From positions 29,212 to 88,659 of the forward strand of contig QWPT01000004.1 of assembly GCA_003671075.1 (NCBI GenBank): DNA of 59,448 bases, written 5' to 3'. The position numbers were made by a program, and so were the translations under genes. Shown piece after piece: positions 48,191 to 58,179 of this stretch (its first letter is position 1; every line of letters begins with the position of its first letter). Under the pieces are notes generated by a model that searched no databases, was not told the origin of the DNA, and saw nothing but the letters and a program-made list of their open reading frames with translations. Source of the stretch: Planctomycetota bacterium. Its GTDB lineage: Bacteria > Planctomycetota > Phycisphaerae > Phycisphaerales > SM1A02.

Positions 48191-50815
48191 ATGCGATTCG
48201 ACCGATTCACCACTCTCGCCCAGGAAGCTTTATCCGCCGCCCAATCGGCGGCGAATAGCGCGGGAAACCCAGAGATCATGCCGTTGCATCTGCTTGCAGC
48301 GCTGTTGGCGGAGAAGACTTCGTCGACATCGTCGCTGCTGCAGAAGGCTGGCGTCGATCCGTCTCGCGTGCTGGATGTTGCGCAGGCTGAACTGCGTCGA
48401 CTTCCGTGCGTGCAAGGCGGTTCCGCCAATAGTCCGTCGCGCGAACTGACTGAGGTCTTTACCACCGCCGAGCGCGACGCGCTGAAGATGAAGGACGCGT
48501 ATGTCTCGAGCGAGCATCTGATGCTGGCGCTTGCTGATGTAAAAAGTAGCGCGAAAGAAGTGCTTTCGACGCTCGGACTCGATCGCAAGCGCGTGCTCGC
48601 CGCCGTTGAGGCGATCCGCAAAGCGTCGGGCGTGGCCAATGTCGCCGACCAGAACGCAGAGTCGAACTACGAGTCTCTCAAGAAGTACGGCATCGACCTC
48701 GTTGAGAAGGCGCAGCAGGGAAAGATTGATCCGGTGATCGGACGCGACGAAGAGATTCGCCGCTGTATGCAGGTGCTTTCGCGGCGGACGAAGAACAATC
48801 CCGTGCTCATCGGCGAGCCGGGCGTTGGCAAGACTGCGATTGCCGAGGGATTGGCCATTCGCATTGTCAACGGCGACTGTCCCGAGTCGATGCGGCAATC
48901 GCGCATCGTTGCGCTGGATGTTGGGCAGTTGCTCGCGGGCGCGAAGTACCGCGGTGAATTCGAGGAGCGGCTGAAGTCCGTGCTGCGCGAGGTCGCGTCG
49001 AGCGAGGGGCGCGTCATCATCTTCATTGATGAGTTGCACACCATCGTCGGCGCGGGACAGAGCGAGGGCGCGGTCGGCGCGGGACAGCTTCTGAAGCCGG
49101 CGCTTGCACGCGGAGATTTGCGCTGCATCGGCGCGACCACACTTGACGAGTACCGCAAGCATGTGGAGAAGGATCCTGCGTTTGAGCGGCGTTTCCAGCC
49201 GGTGTTCGTCGGCGAGCCGAGCGTCGAGGACACCATCGCGATTCTGCGCGGACTGAAATCGCGCTACGAGACGCACCACGGCGTGCGCATTCAGGACGGC
49301 GCGATCGTGTCGGCAGCCACACTTTCGCAGCGCTACATCGCCGATCGCTTTCTACCCGACAAGGCCATCGATCTGCTCGACGAAGCGGCGTCGCGCCTGC
49401 GCATCGAGAACGACTCGGTTCCGATGGAGCTTGATGAGGTCAAGCGAAAGATCATGCAGTTGGAGATCGAGCGCGAGGCGCTCAAACTCGAGAAGGATGC
49501 AGAGAGCAAAAAGCGGCTCGCCGCCATCGAGGAAGATCTCGCTGAACTCAACGAAACCAATCGTGGAATGACGGCGCGGTGGGAGCTTGAGAAGAAGGAA
49601 CTCGACGCGGTGAAAGCTGTGAAGAGCGAGATCGAGCGCAAGAACACTGAGCTCGATCAGGCCAAGCGCCGTGGTGACTTTGAAAGCGCATCGCGCATTC
49701 AGTACGGCGATCTGCGCGAACTTGAGCAGCGACTCAAGAGCGCGGAGGAATCTTTCCGCAAGCGCCAGAGCGATGGAACGGCGATGGTGAAAGAGGAAGT
49801 CGACAGCGAGCAGATCGCTGAGGTTGTTGCGAAATGGACGGGGATTCCCGTGGCGAAGCTTGTCGAGAGCGAGCGAGAGAAACTGCTGCACATGGAGCAG
49901 GATCTCGCCAAGCGCGTGGTCGGGCAACGCGAAGCGGTGACGGCGGTGAGCGAGGCGGTGCGGCGCAATCGCGCTGGACTCGGCGAGGCGCATCGGCCGA
50001 TCGGATCGTTCCTCTTCCTCGGGCCAACCGGCGTGGGAAAGACCGAGCTCTGCAAGGCGCTTGCGGGATATCTCTTCGACACCGAAGAGGCCATCGTGCG
50101 CATCGACATGAGTGAATACATGGAGCAACACGCGGTTTCGCGCTTGGTCGGCTCGCCGCCGGGATATGTGGGGCACGACGACGGCGGGCAGTTGACCGAG
50201 GCGGTGAGGCGGCGGCCGTACTGCGTGGTGCTCTTCGACGAAATGGAGAAGGCGCACCCCGATGTTTCCAACATTCTGCTGCAGGTTCTCGACGATGGCC
50301 GCCTGACCGATGGACAGGGACGGACGATTGACTTCTCGAACACCATCGTGGTTATGACCTCAAACATCGGCTCGCACGCGATTCTGGAAATGACCGACCG
50401 CAAGGAAGACGAGTCGGTGATCGAGGCCCATGTGCGCGGGATCCTCAAGAAGCACCTTCGTCCCGAACTGCTCAACCGCATTGACGAGACCGTCATCTTC
50501 CACTCGCTTGGCCGTGAGCACCTCGCGGGAATCGTGGAGATTCAGCTGGGAAACCTGCGAAAGCGGTTGGCGGCGCGCGGCATCAGCCTCGGCGTGAGCG
50601 CCGCCGCGACGCTGGCGCTGGCCAACGAGGGCTACGACCCGCAGTTCGGCGCGCGGCCGCTCAAGCGCGTCATTCAGCAGCGGCTTGAGAATGCGCTCGC
50701 GGGCAGAATTCTTGCCGGCGAACTCGGTGACGGCGACTCCGTCAGGGTCGATTACCAAGGCAAGAGCTTTACCTTTACCAAGGTTGCGCCGACTCCCGTA
50801 GCGACTGTTGGATAA
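48191..50815 (+). CDS. clpB: ATP-dependent disaggregase ClpB
   Basis: ClpB is a hexameric AAA+ chaperone that extracts proteins from aggregates together with DnaK. The 874-residue product has the Clp N-domain (1-145, [19 protein letters not shown]), NBD1 with Walker [16 protein letters not shown] and Walker [15 protein letters not shown], and the coiled-coil middle domain (about 405-530). NBD2 follows, with Walker [16 protein letters not shown], pore loop [23 protein letters not shown] and sensor region LNRIDE, then [13 protein letters not shown] at the C-terminus. AAGGAG lies ten bases before the ATG. The middle domain identifies it as ClpB rather than ClpA/ClpC. The upstream gap has an isolated GGCACTC but no inverted partner, so no CIRCE site is claimed. 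Confidence 0.97.
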   Translation: MRFDRFTTLAQEALSAAQSAANSAGNPEIMPLHLLAALLAEKTSSTSSLLQKAGVDPSRVLDVAQAELRRLPCVQGGSANSPSRELTEVFTTAERDALKMKDAYVSSEHLMLALADVKSSAKEVLSTLGLDRKRVLAAVEAIRKASGVANVADQNAESNYESLKKYGIDLVEKAQQGKIDPVIGRDEEIRRCMQVLSRRTKNNPVLIGEPGVGKTAIAEGLAIRIVNGDCPESMRQSRIVALDVGQLLAGAKYRGEFEERLKSVLREVASSEGRVIIFIDELHTIVGAGQSEGAVGAGQLLKPALARGDLRCIGATTLDEYRKHVEKDPAFERRFQPVFVGEPSVEDTIAILRGLKSRYETHHGVRIQDGAIVSAATLSQRYIADRFLPDKAIDLLDEAASRLRIENDSVPMELDEVKRKIMQLEIEREALKLEKDAESKKRLAAIEEDLAELNETNRGMTARWELEKKELDAVKAVKSEIERKNTELDQAKRRGDFESASRIQYGDLRELEQRLKSAEESFRKRQSDGTAMVKEEVDSEQIAEVVAKWTGIPVAKLVESEREKLLHMEQDLAKRVVGQREAVTAVSEAVRRNRAGLGEAHRPIGSFLFLGPTGVGKTELCKALAGYLFDTEEAIVRIDMSEYMEQHAVSRLVGSPPGYVGHDDGGQLTEAVRRRPYCVVLFDEMEKAHPDVSNILLQVLDDGRLTDGQGRTIDFSNTIVVMTSNIGSHAILEMTDRKEDESVIEAHVRGILKKHLRPELLNRIDETVIFHSLGREHLAGIVEIQLGNLRKRLAARGISLGVSAAATLALANEGYDPQFGARPLKRVIQQRLENALAGRILAGELGDGDSVRVDYQGKSFTFTKVAPTPVATVG

Positions 50816-50869
50816 ACCGCATGGCTCAGGCGTGAACCGCCTTGACGAATCCGCGGCGATTGCGACGCT

Positions 50870-52030
50870 ATGGGGATGCTCCCCCTGCTCGCGATCGCCG
50901 CTGTGCTTTGCATGACTCCCCCGCTGCCGACGCACATGCCGCCAGCGCAGCGCGTGTTGTTTCCGTTTGATCCCGTGATCCTGCTTGGATCAGGCGAGAA
51001 GATGGAAGGCGTTGCAACACGCGAGGCGGATTATGGCGGGTTCCACTATCGATTTGCGACTGAAGCTTCGCAACGCGCGTTCGCAGCAATGCCTGCGCGT
51101 TTCGCCATTGCGTGCGGCGGAGGCTGCGCGCGCATGGGCCCGTTGAGCGATGCGGGCGATGTGCAGCGTTTCGAAGTCGCCAATGATCGGCTGTACATCT
51201 TTGCCAGCGACGCGTGCCGCGCGTCGTTTTTGAAGGAACCCGCGGCGTTTCTTGAGGTAGCCGACGATCCGTTTCCCACCGATCAACGCGGAATCGAGCT
51301 CGCGACCATCGCGCGTCGTTGGCTGCGCGCAGACGCAGCGTGTCCGAAAGAGATTGTGGTGTTGGCGACGCGTGAAGAGAAATCCGCCGATCTGGCGAAC
51401 GATGTGGTGAACAATGTGGTGAACAATGTGGTGAACAATGTGGTGAACAAGGTGGTGCACAAGGTGCGCGACGAAATGCGACTAGCACCCAACCTCACCT
51501 TCACCGTGCTCAACGCTTGGAACGACGATGCGTGGTGGACGACGGCATGCTTCAGCCCCGCCGACGACAAGGCGACGCCGATGAACTTCAAGCGCTCCAC
51601 GGCGCAAGGCGAACAGCCTCTTGATGAGTCACAGATTGAGGCGTTTCGCCGAGTGGCGATGCTTGAACCGATCTTTCTCTCGCGACTCCTGCTGCAGTCC
51701 GATGTGAAGTTGGCGGGCGGTGGAACGGAGAATTGGAAAGTCGGCGAGAAGGTGCTCACTGGCGAGATTCTGAAGATGCACTGGAAGGGCGTGACCGTCG
51801 AGTGGCTGCTGAAGCCTGCGACGGGGCAGCCGGTGGCGCAACGGGCGATGAAGCGTTCGCGTGACGCGCGCTTTGCATTGGTCACCGAGTCGCTTGCCGA
51901 GTGGAACGACACGGCGGGCGTGCGCGTTCCCATGGTGCGCACCGATGGCGTGACTATGCGCAAGTTCGATGCGGTCGAGAGCGATTGCAAGCCCGAGGCG
52001 ACGGATGCGGTGACCGGCGCGCCACAGTAA
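50870..52030 (+). CDS. exported YHS-domain-like protein with an in-frame VVNN repeat
   Basis: The 386-residue product has a short signal peptide (MGMLPLLAIAAVLCMTPP). Next comes a YHS-like domain (about residues 28-85: RVLFPFDPVILLGSG, YGGFHYRFATEASQRAFAA, CGGGCARM), a small metal-associated fold found in metal-handling proteins and some ATPases. A second copy of the same logic appears at LYIFASDACRASFLKEPAAF. A tandem insert follows (about 177-200, Asn-Asn-Val-Val units), then an unassigned C-terminal domain with TVEWLLKPATGQP. Function is not identified. It follows clpB by 54 bases and precedes the ArnT-like gene by about 100. The start could also be the ATG two codons later. Confidence 0.7.
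   Translation: MGMLPLLAIAAVLCMTPPLPTHMPPAQRVLFPFDPVILLGSGEKMEGVATREADYGGFHYRFATEASQRAFAAMPARFAIACGGGCARMGPLSDAGDVQRFEVANDRLYIFASDACRASFLKEPAAFLEVADDPFPTDQRGIELATIARRWLRADAACPKEIVVLATREEKSADLANDVVNNVVNNVVNNVVNKVVHKVRDEMRLAPNLTFTVLNAWNDDAWWTTACFSPADDKATPMNFKRSTAQGEQPLDESQIEAFRRVAMLEPIFLSRLLLQSDVKLAGGGTENWKVGEKVLTGEILKMHWKGVTVEWLLKPATGQPVAQRAMKRSRDARFALVTESLAEWNDTAGVRVPMVRTDGVTMRKFDAVESDCKPEATDAVTGAPQ
51398..51469. repeat. six 12-bp tandem units inside the YHS protein gene
   Basis: AACGATGTGGTG, AACAATGTGGTG three times, AACAAGGTGGTG and CACAAGGTGCGC cover 72 bases in frame. They add (N/H)-(D/N/K)-V-(V/R) six times. Three identical central units indicate recent expansion; the flanking units are diverged. 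Confidence 0.92.
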
Positions 52031-52129
52031 GGCGAGTTGACGCAGGGACGAGTTGAAGCGCGGGCAATCGCCGCAAGCGCGTGAAGCGCATCGATCATTC
52101 GATGCAGCGAGCCACGGTACCATCGGGCG

Positions 52130-53992
52130 ATGCTGCAACTGGCCGCAGGACTTCGCGCACAAAGCGCATATCGCAAGCAGGATTCGTGGCTGATTTCGGC
52201 TGCGATCGTGTGCGTGCTCGCTGCGTGCGCGTTTCTCGTAGGCATTGCCGCGATTCCAGTGACTGATCGCGACGAACCTCGGTTCGCACAGGCCTCTCGG
52301 CAAATGGCGGAGAGCGACAAATTGGCGGATTGGGTGATTCCGCGCGTTGGCGAAGTGATTCGGCTGAAGAAGCCGCCGCTGATCTACTGGCTGCAAGCGC
52401 CGACGGTGTTGTTGGCGACGGGTGGCGATGCAAAGCAGGATGCGATTTGGATGTACCGCTTGCCGAGCGCATTGGCGGCGTTGGTCGCCGCACTCGCAAC
52501 GATGTGGCTCGGACGGCGCATGTTTGGCGGAAACACTGGGCTTCTCGCGGCGTGTCTGCTGGTGGTGTCGCCGGTGATCGTGACCGATTGCCACATGGCC
52601 CGTGCCGACGAAGTGTTGCTCGCAGCTACGACGCTTGCGATGTGCGTGCTGTGGACGCTGTGGCGCGAGCATCGAATCAACCGCGATGCGCGCGGCGGTT
52701 TGCCCTTTGCGCAGGTCGTGCTGTTCTGGTTCTTCGTTGGCGTGGGTGTGTTGGCGAAGGGGCCGATCACGCCGTTTGTTGCGGGAACTGCAGCGTTGGG
52801 CTGCGCGGCGGCACGGCGCGACTGGCGTTTTCTGTGGCGATTGCGCCCGATCACTGGCGTTGTTGTGCTCGCGGCGCTCGCGCTGCCGTGGTTGTATCTC
52901 GCGATGCGCGAAGTGGGATGGGAGACGCTGAAGGCAGCGTTTGACAAGGAAATCGTGCAGCGCGCGAAGGAAGGCGCGGAGGGTCACGCAGGACCGCCGG
53001 GCTACTACTTGGTCACGCTGGTTGCGTTCTTCTTTCCGGGTTCGCTGATCACGGGGCTTGCGTTCGGGCGAATGGTGATGCGCGCGTTTGCGGTGAAAGC
53101 GGCGGAAAAAGGTGTGGGATTCTTCGCGCGCATGCGCACGCGCTTTATGAGTGCGCGTGGACGCGACGCGGAAGTGTTTCTCTTCTTCTGGCTGGTGCCG
53201 ACATGGCTCGCGTTTGAGTTGGTGGTGACGAAGTTCCCCCACTACATCCTGCCGACATATCCAGCGATCGCGCTATTGACCGCGCGTTGCGTGCTCGGCG
53301 GAGTTCGCGCGCTGCCCAAGACGCTCGGTGGAGCCGATCGATTTGGCTTTGGCGCGTGGCTGGTGATCGGCGCGGGATTCGCGCTCGGCGGACCGACGAT
53401 CTACTTCCTGTTCGCTGCGCGCGGACTGACGGCGCCGGCCCAAGGCGCTTGGCCGACGATGGCTGATGCGGGCATGATCACGCTCGTGCTCGCATCGATC
53501 GTGACGATTGCGTCGGTGGCGCTGCTGGTGAAAGCGTGGCGCGCATCCCTCGCGGGTGCGTTTGCGACGGCGATGGCGCTTGCGATTCCCGCGACGGCGC
53601 TCGCCGAGATGGCGAACTTCGGCGTATGGCTCCCGAACACGCGCTGGATCTGGAACACGCCGCGCATCGTGGGCTTGGTGGCAAAGGACTGCGGAAAGAC
53701 GCCTGTCGATGCTGATTTCCCGCTGATTGCAGGCGTCGGCTACCAGGAGGACTCGCTCCTTTGGACGACGCGTAACAAGCTTGTGCGATTTGGCGACGAG
53801 GTCACCGAGAAAAACCGCGCCGTGATTGAGGCGTGGTGCGGCGCGCATCCCGGCGCGTATCTGCTGATTCCCCGCGCAAACGCCGCAGAATTCGCGTCGT
53901 TCGGCGATATCGCCGGCGAAGTGCGCGGCTTCAACTACTCCGACGGAAACCACACCGTGGATCATGCGTTGATTCGGCTGCGGCGCCCGTAA
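52130..53992 (+). CDS. ArnT/PMT-type membrane glycosyltransferase
   Basis: The 620-residue product is polytopic, with about 12 hydrophobic segments. Its first periplasmic loop carries the catalytic acidic motif TDRDEPRFAQASRQM, with a later RLKKPPLIYWLQA. Both are characteristic of GT-C glycosyltransferases of the ArnT/PMT type, which transfer a sugar from a polyprenyl phosphate to lipid A or protein on the periplasmic face. Further segments are MYRLPSALAALVAALATMWL, MARADEVLLAATTLAM and FPHYILPTYPAIALLTA. The C-terminal soluble portion (about 500-620) is unassigned. Donor and acceptor are not predictable. No arn operon genes lie nearby. Confidence 0.85.
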   Translation: MLQLAAGLRAQSAYRKQDSWLISAAIVCVLAACAFLVGIAAIPVTDRDEPRFAQASRQMAESDKLADWVIPRVGEVIRLKKPPLIYWLQAPTVLLATGGDAKQDAIWMYRLPSALAALVAALATMWLGRRMFGGNTGLLAACLLVVSPVIVTDCHMARADEVLLAATTLAMCVLWTLWREHRINRDARGGLPFAQVVLFWFFVGVGVLAKGPITPFVAGTAALGCAAARRDWRFLWRLRPITGVVVLAALALPWLYLAMREVGWETLKAAFDKEIVQRAKEGAEGHAGPPGYYLVTLVAFFFPGSLITGLAFGRMVMRAFAVKAAEKGVGFFARMRTRFMSARGRDAEVFLFFWLVPTWLAFELVVTKFPHYILPTYPAIALLTARCVLGGVRALPKTLGGADRFGFGAWLVIGAGFALGGPTIYFLFAARGLTAPAQGAWPTMADAGMITLVLASIVTIASVALLVKAWRASLAGAFATAMALAIPATALAEMANFGVWLPNTRWIWNTPRIVGLVAKDCGKTPVDADFPLIAGVGYQEDSLLWTTRNKLVRFGDEVTEKNRAVIEAWCGAHPGAYLLIPRANAAEFASFGDIAGEVRGFNYSDGNHTVDHALIRLRRP

Positions 53993-54002
53993 AAAACGTG
54001 TC

Positions 54003-54050
54003 GCGCACTGCGTCGCCTGCCGTGACGCGCACTGCGTCGCCTGCCCTGCC
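54003..54050. repeat. two 24-bp tandem units between convergent genes
   Basis: GCGCACTGCGTCGCCTGCCGTGAC-like copies at 54003-54026 and 54027-54050 differ at three positions. They fill most of the 68-base gap between the ArnT-like stop (53992) and the GAF-protein stop (54061). No hairpin with a T-run is present. Confidence 0.8.
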
Positions 54051-54060
54051 GCGCGAACAA

Positions 54061-54504
54061 TCACGCAAAGAACACAACTCCGCGCTGCATGATTGCGCGC
54101 TCGTCGTCGGCGGTGAAGGTGCGCTCGGCACGCGTCGCGACTCCGAGCACGCCGAGCAGGCGGCCGTCGGCTGCGAGCAATGGCACGGCAACGCTGCCCG
54201 CGAGGCCGGTTGCGCGCGCGCCGGGGCGAACATCGCCAGTCGTGTCTTGCTGGATGTTGCAGCTGTTCACCGGACACCTGCGCTCAGCGGCGAGACCGGC
54301 CATGCCCTTGCCAATCGGCACGAGCTTCACGATCTCGAGCACGGGCGCGGGAATGCCGATCCCGCATCGAAGGTGCAGCGCGCCGTCGTCACCAATCGCG
54401 TGCAGCGTGCCACTGTCGGCGCAGAAGTCGCGGAGGATCGATTCGAGAAGAGCGAGGTCGGTGGCCGCGAAGGTCATCGACGCAGGATAGCTCGGTTCAC
54501 TCAT
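54061..54504 (-). CDS. GAF-domain protein
   Basis: The 147-residue product is essentially a single GAF domain: LLESILRDFCADSGTLHAIG, LHLRCGIGIPAPVLEIV, IGKGMAGLAAERRCPVNSCN, ATGLAGSVAVPLLAADGRLL, GVLGVATRAERTFTADDERA. GAF domains bind small ligands. Two cysteines in RCPVNSCN might form a redox or metal site, but free-methionine-sulfoxide-reductase residues were not identified. No output domain is attached. The start MSEPSYPAS was chosen; an ATG nine codons later is possible. About 140 bases upstream lie between it and the FG-GAP gene stop. Confidence 0.78.
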   Translation of the reverse strand: MSEPSYPASMTFAATDLALLESILRDFCADSGTLHAIGDDGALHLRCGIGIPAPVLEIVKLVPIGKGMAGLAAERRCPVNSCNIQQDTTGDVRPGARATGLAGSVAVPLLAADGRLLGVLGVATRAERTFTADDERAIMQRGVVFFA

Positions 54505-54646
54505 CGCGCTTGTACGCGCGCGACTGGTGTTCTTCTTCAGCTCACGCTCCCATTTTGATGAGCATGTGCACGCCCGAGTGGACGCGGTCGAGCGAACGCG
54601 ATTCGGGGAGTGATGCAGGGCGCTCAGCCATGAGCAACGCGCCTCG

Positions 54647-55891
54647 CTATTTCTGCGTGAACACGAACACGCCGTGTTTGTTGGCGACAACCGCATCAGG
54701 CTTGGCGTCGGCGTTGATGTCGCCGGTCCACAGTTGCGTACCAACGCCGCTGTCGGCGTCGATGAGATGCTTCGTGAAGGTCGCGTTGCCATTGCCATCG
54801 CGCTTCAACTCGAACCAACAGAGAACGGGCGCGGCCATCGGCTCGTCGTCGCCCATCGGACCGTGTGCCCAGCGGCGTTTGCCGGCAACGATGTCAAGAA
54901 GTCCGTCGCCGTTGATGTCGATGACGCGAAGCGCGTGAATCTGGCTGAATCCAGCATCATTGGCGTTGTCAGCAGCGGCGCGGCCGAGGATCACGCGCTC
55001 GGCGAAAGTGCCGTCGGCGTTCTGCTCGAACCACGAGAGACCGTAGCCGTGCGCCTTGATGCTGGTGATGACATCGTTGCGACCATCGCCATTGACATCG
55101 AACGCGTACATCTGCGCGCCGCCTTCGCCGAAGTTCGCGCCATGAAGCTTCCAGTTTGAATCCTGCGAAACATCGGCGGGTTGCTCGTACCAACCAGTGC
55201 TCGCGATGATGTCGGTGCGACCATCGCGATTGATGTCGCCGGCGCCATACCCGTGGGTGTACTGGAAGATCGCCTTGTCGCCCTCAGGAGTCTTGGGCGT
55301 GATGGGGCGAAAGCGCGCCTTTGCGAGCGGACTGTTCGGCGGTTTCGACCAGTCGATCTCGGCGTATCCAAACTGGCCATTGGTGTGACAGAGCAGTTCA
55401 GGCTTGCCATCGGCAGTGATGTCGATGAAGTCGGGCGATTCGCCGTTGGCGATGTCGAAGATGTCCGCGCGGTTCCACGCGGGGCTGATGACATGATCGA
55501 GTGCAACTCCTGGATTCACGAACACCGACGCCGGCGTTCCTGGAAGGCCGTAGACGAGAATGTCGGGCCAACCGTCGGCGTTGAAGTCGTAGGCGAACTC
55601 GATGAAATAGTCGGAGTAGCCGGTGTCGGCGCGGTACGGCGTTTTGTTGATGCCGGCCGGATTGTCGCGTTCGGGCGTGTACGCCGACTGCTGTGTGAAA
55701 TCAGGCCCGAGCCAGATGAATCGCCCCGCCGCAATATCAAGCTTGCCGTCGCGATTGAAGTCGGCGACGGTGCAGCCTTCGGCAACGAATTCTTTGCTGA
55801 TGATCTGCTTGTCGAAGCGCACATCAGACGCGTTGTGCGCGGCGAGATGCGAAGCGGCGACGATCGCGATGATGATGTGGGTGCAAATCAT
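54647..55891 (-). CDS. exported FG-GAP/VCBS repeat protein
   Basis: The 414-residue product has a signal peptide (MICTHIIIAIVAASHLAA) and at least five calcium-loop repeats of FG-GAP/VCBS type: VADFNRDGKLDIAAG, YDFNADGWPDILV, AGDINRDGRTDIIAS, AFDVNGDGRNDVITS, VIDINGDGLLDIVAG and TGDINADAKPDAVVA. These fold into a beta-propeller, common in planctomycete surface proteins. It lies 12 bases downstream of the NagB-LmbE gene on the same strand, so the two are probably co-transcribed. The ligand is unknown. Confidence 0.88.
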   Translation of the reverse strand: MICTHIIIAIVAASHLAAHNASDVRFDKQIISKEFVAEGCTVADFNRDGKLDIAAGRFIWLGPDFTQQSAYTPERDNPAGINKTPYRADTGYSDYFIEFAYDFNADGWPDILVYGLPGTPASVFVNPGVALDHVISPAWNRADIFDIANGESPDFIDITADGKPELLCHTNGQFGYAEIDWSKPPNSPLAKARFRPITPKTPEGDKAIFQYTHGYGAGDINRDGRTDIIASTGWYEQPADVSQDSNWKLHGANFGEGGAQMYAFDVNGDGRNDVITSIKAHGYGLSWFEQNADGTFAERVILGRAAADNANDAGFSQIHALRVIDINGDGLLDIVAGKRRWAHGPMGDDEPMAAPVLCWFELKRDGNGNATFTKHLIDADSGVGTQLWTGDINADAKPDAVVANKHGVFVFTQK

Positions 55892-55903
55892 GCGCTCTTT
55901 GCT

Positions 55904-57898
55904 TTAGTCGAGCAGGCGGCCGTCCCAGCGGACGAACGACTCGATCGCTTCGTATTCAGCTAAACCGAGCGCGTCGTAGAGCTTCGCGGTTGCGGCGTTG
56001 CGCTGTTCGGCGCGCTCCCAGAATTCGCGTTCATCGGCGCCTGGGAAAAGCGCGCGATCCTTCTGCGACTGGTGCTTGAAGATCGCGGTGCGCTTGCGTG
56101 CGACTTCGTCGGGCGACAGCGGCACAGCCATCTCGGTCTGCTCAACATCCCACTCCTGCCACGCGCCTCGATAGAGCCATGTGGTCGAGTGCTTCATCCA
56201 TTCGTCCGCCGCGCATTCCTGCAGCGCGTGGAAAATTGCGGCGAGGCACACGCGGTGGGTTCCGTGCGGATCGCTGAGGTCGCCGGCGGCGTAAACCTGA
56301 TGGGGCTTCACGCTGCGCAGGAGTTTCTTGACGATCTCGATATCCTCGCTACCAAGCGGCTTCTTGCGCACGCGACCGGTTTCGTAGAATGGCATGTCGA
56401 GGAAATGCAGTTGATCCTCGGAAATTCCGCAGTAAATGCCCGCGGCCTTCGCCTCGCCGCGACGGATGAGTCCCTTGAGTTTCTGCAGCTCGGGCGGATC
56501 GACTTCGCCAGGAGCCTTGGCCTTGAGCGCGCGCGCGATGTCGTGTTCCATGCGCTCGGTTCGCGCGCCTTCGAAACCGAACATGCCGTTGAAGTCGGAG
56601 GCGAAGTCGAGAAAGCGCAGCGCTTCCGCGTCAAATACCGCGATGTTGCCCGATGTCTGGTAGGCGACATGAACCTCGTGGCCTTGATCGACGAGCCGAA
56701 TGAGCGTGCCGCCCATTGAGATGACATCGTCGTCGGGATGCGGCGAAAAGATAAGCACGCGCTTGGGGAAGATGTCGTCGCCGAGTCGGTTGATATCGCC
56801 GGCCTGCTTACGCTCGGCGGGCTTTCCACCGGGCCAGCCCGTGATCGAGCGCTGCAAATCGCGGAAGACCGAAATGTTGAGGTCGTAGGCCTTGGCTCGA
56901 CCAGCGAGGAGATCCTGCAGCTCGTGCTCGTTGTAGTCCTCGGCCGTGAGCTTGAGAATCGCCTTCTTGGTAACGCGCGCAAGCCAGATGACCGCTTTGC
57001 GCGCGAGCGCGTCGTTCCACTCGAGGTCGTGGTTGGCGCTGCACCACGGCGCCTTGCAGCGCTCGAGCTCGGCGGCGGCGGGGAGGTCGAGATAGACCTG
57101 CGCGTTGGCGTGCTCCTGGAGAAAGCTCGCGGCGATGGAGTTGGTAACCGCGCCTTCAATCGCGCGCGCGACAACGGGAGCCTTGCCCTCGCCGAACGCA
57201 ATCATCACGATGCGCTTAGCCTCGAGAATTGTGCCGACGCCCATGGTGACGGCGCGGCTCGGAACATTTTCCTCGCCGAAGAAGTCGCTCGCGGCGTCTT
57301 TGCGGGTGACGCGATCAAGCGTGATGAGGCGCGTGCGACTGGTGCGGCCCGAGCCCGGCTCGTTGAAGCCGATGTGGCCAGTGCGTCCGATGCCGAGAAG
57401 CTGAAGGTCGATGCCGCCAGCAATTTTGATCTCGCGCTCGTAACGATCGCACATCGATCGCACATCGCCCTCGGCACAAGTGCCGTCAGGAATATGGGTG
57501 AACTTCGCGTCGATGTCGATGAGATCGAAGAGATGCTCGCGCATGAAGCGGTGGTAGCTCTGCAGCTCATGCGACTGCATGGGCCAGTACTCGTCGAGAT
57601 TGAAGGTGACGACATTCTTGAAGGACAGTCCTTCTTCCCTATGAAGACGCACGAGTTCGTCATAGACGCCGGTCGGAGTCGATCCAGTCGCGAGTCCGAG
57701 GACGCACTTCTCGCCCTTCGCGGCCTTGGCGCGGATGAGGTCGGCAATCTCGCGCGCGACAGTTGCGCTGACATCCTTCGCGCGTTCGAACACCCTTGTG
57801 GGAGTCCGCTCGGCGGGCGATGCGATTTCCCAATACGCGGGCGCGGCGGCGTTCGATGGCGAGGTGTTGGGCAACGGCTTCGATTTGAGGGTAGCCAT
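55904..57898 (-). CDS. nagB: NagB-like glucosamine-6-phosphate deaminase fused to a PIG-L/LmbE deacetylase domain
   Basis: The 664-residue product joins two sugar-metabolism domains. Residues ~30-300 are NagB-like: VLGLATGSTPTGVYDELV, VVTFNLDEYWPM, GIGRTGHIGFNEPGS, AVTMGVGTILEAKRIVM. Residues ~385-640 are LmbE/PIG-L: VLIFSPHPDDDVISMGGTL (zinc ligands in PHPDDD), VAYQTSGNIAV and GDLSDPHGTHRVC (third ligand region). Together they could deacetylate an N-acetylglucosaminyl compound and deaminate glucosamine-6-phosphate to fructose-6-phosphate. In E. coli NagB the loop reads DGHIAFNEP; here the Asp is Thr (RTGHIGFNEP), while His and Glu remain. I recall the same loop in fused Bacteroidetes proteins. 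The ATG at 57898 is preferred over one 18 codons upstream. Confidence 0.88.
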   Translation of the reverse strand: MATLKSKPLPNTSPSNAAAPAYWEIASPAERTPTRVFERAKDVSATVAREIADLIRAKAAKGEKCVLGLATGSTPTGVYDELVRLHREEGLSFKNVVTFNLDEYWPMQSHELQSYHRFMREHLFDLIDIDAKFTHIPDGTCAEGDVRSMCDRYEREIKIAGGIDLQLLGIGRTGHIGFNEPGSGRTSRTRLITLDRVTRKDAASDFFGEENVPSRAVTMGVGTILEAKRIVMIAFGEGKAPVVARAIEGAVTNSIAASFLQEHANAQVYLDLPAAAELERCKAPWCSANHDLEWNDALARKAVIWLARVTKKAILKLTAEDYNEHELQDLLAGRAKAYDLNISVFRDLQRSITGWPGGKPAERKQAGDINRLGDDIFPKRVLIFSPHPDDDVISMGGTLIRLVDQGHEVHVAYQTSGNIAVFDAEALRFLDFASDFNGMFGFEGARTERMEHDIARALKAKAPGEVDPPELQKLKGLIRRGEAKAAGIYCGISEDQLHFLDMPFYETGRVRKKPLGSEDIEIVKKLLRSVKPHQVYAAGDLSDPHGTHRVCLAAIFHALQECAADEWMKHSTTWLYRGAWQEWDVEQTEMAVPLSPDEVARKRTAIFKHQSQKDRALFPGADEREFWERAEQRNAATAKLYDALGLAEYEAIESFVRWDGRLLD

Positions 57899-58027
57899 GG
57901 GGTGGGGCGATCCTAACTGAAGAGCGGGCGGAAGAACGGGCGGGATACGCATGGGAGTTGAGAAGGAAACCCGCGGATGGCGGCCAACTTTCACCGCATC
58001 GGTTCTCGTCACCCGCTCGGCCCTCGC

Positions 58028-58069
58028 GCAACATTGGGCGCGCAACATCGGGCGCGCAACATCGGGCGC
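58028..58069. repeat. three 14-bp tandem units
   Basis: GCAACATTGGGCGC, GCAACATCGGGCGC and GCAACATCGGGCGC, end to end, non-coding, about 130 bases upstream of the NagB-LmbE start. Confidence 0.88.
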
Positions 58070-58146
58070 GAGCCGCCGCCCACCGCTTGCCGAGTGCAAA
58101 TCTCCCTGACTTCAAAGGTTGCGCGGCAGCCTTGACCACGAGCCCT

Positions 58147-58179
58147 CGGTTGCAAATCGGTTGCAGATCGGTTGCAGAT
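58147..58179. repeat. three 11-bp tandem units after aroC
   Basis: CGGTTGCAAAT, CGGTTGCAGAT and CGGTTGCAGAT lie 35 bases beyond the aroC stop, on its transcribed side. They are non-coding. Confidence 0.85.

Noticed and set aside
58028-58179. CRISPR-like repeats after aroC
   Set aside because: Units are 11-14 bp and directly adjacent with no spacers, and no cas genes are present; they are simple tandem arrays.
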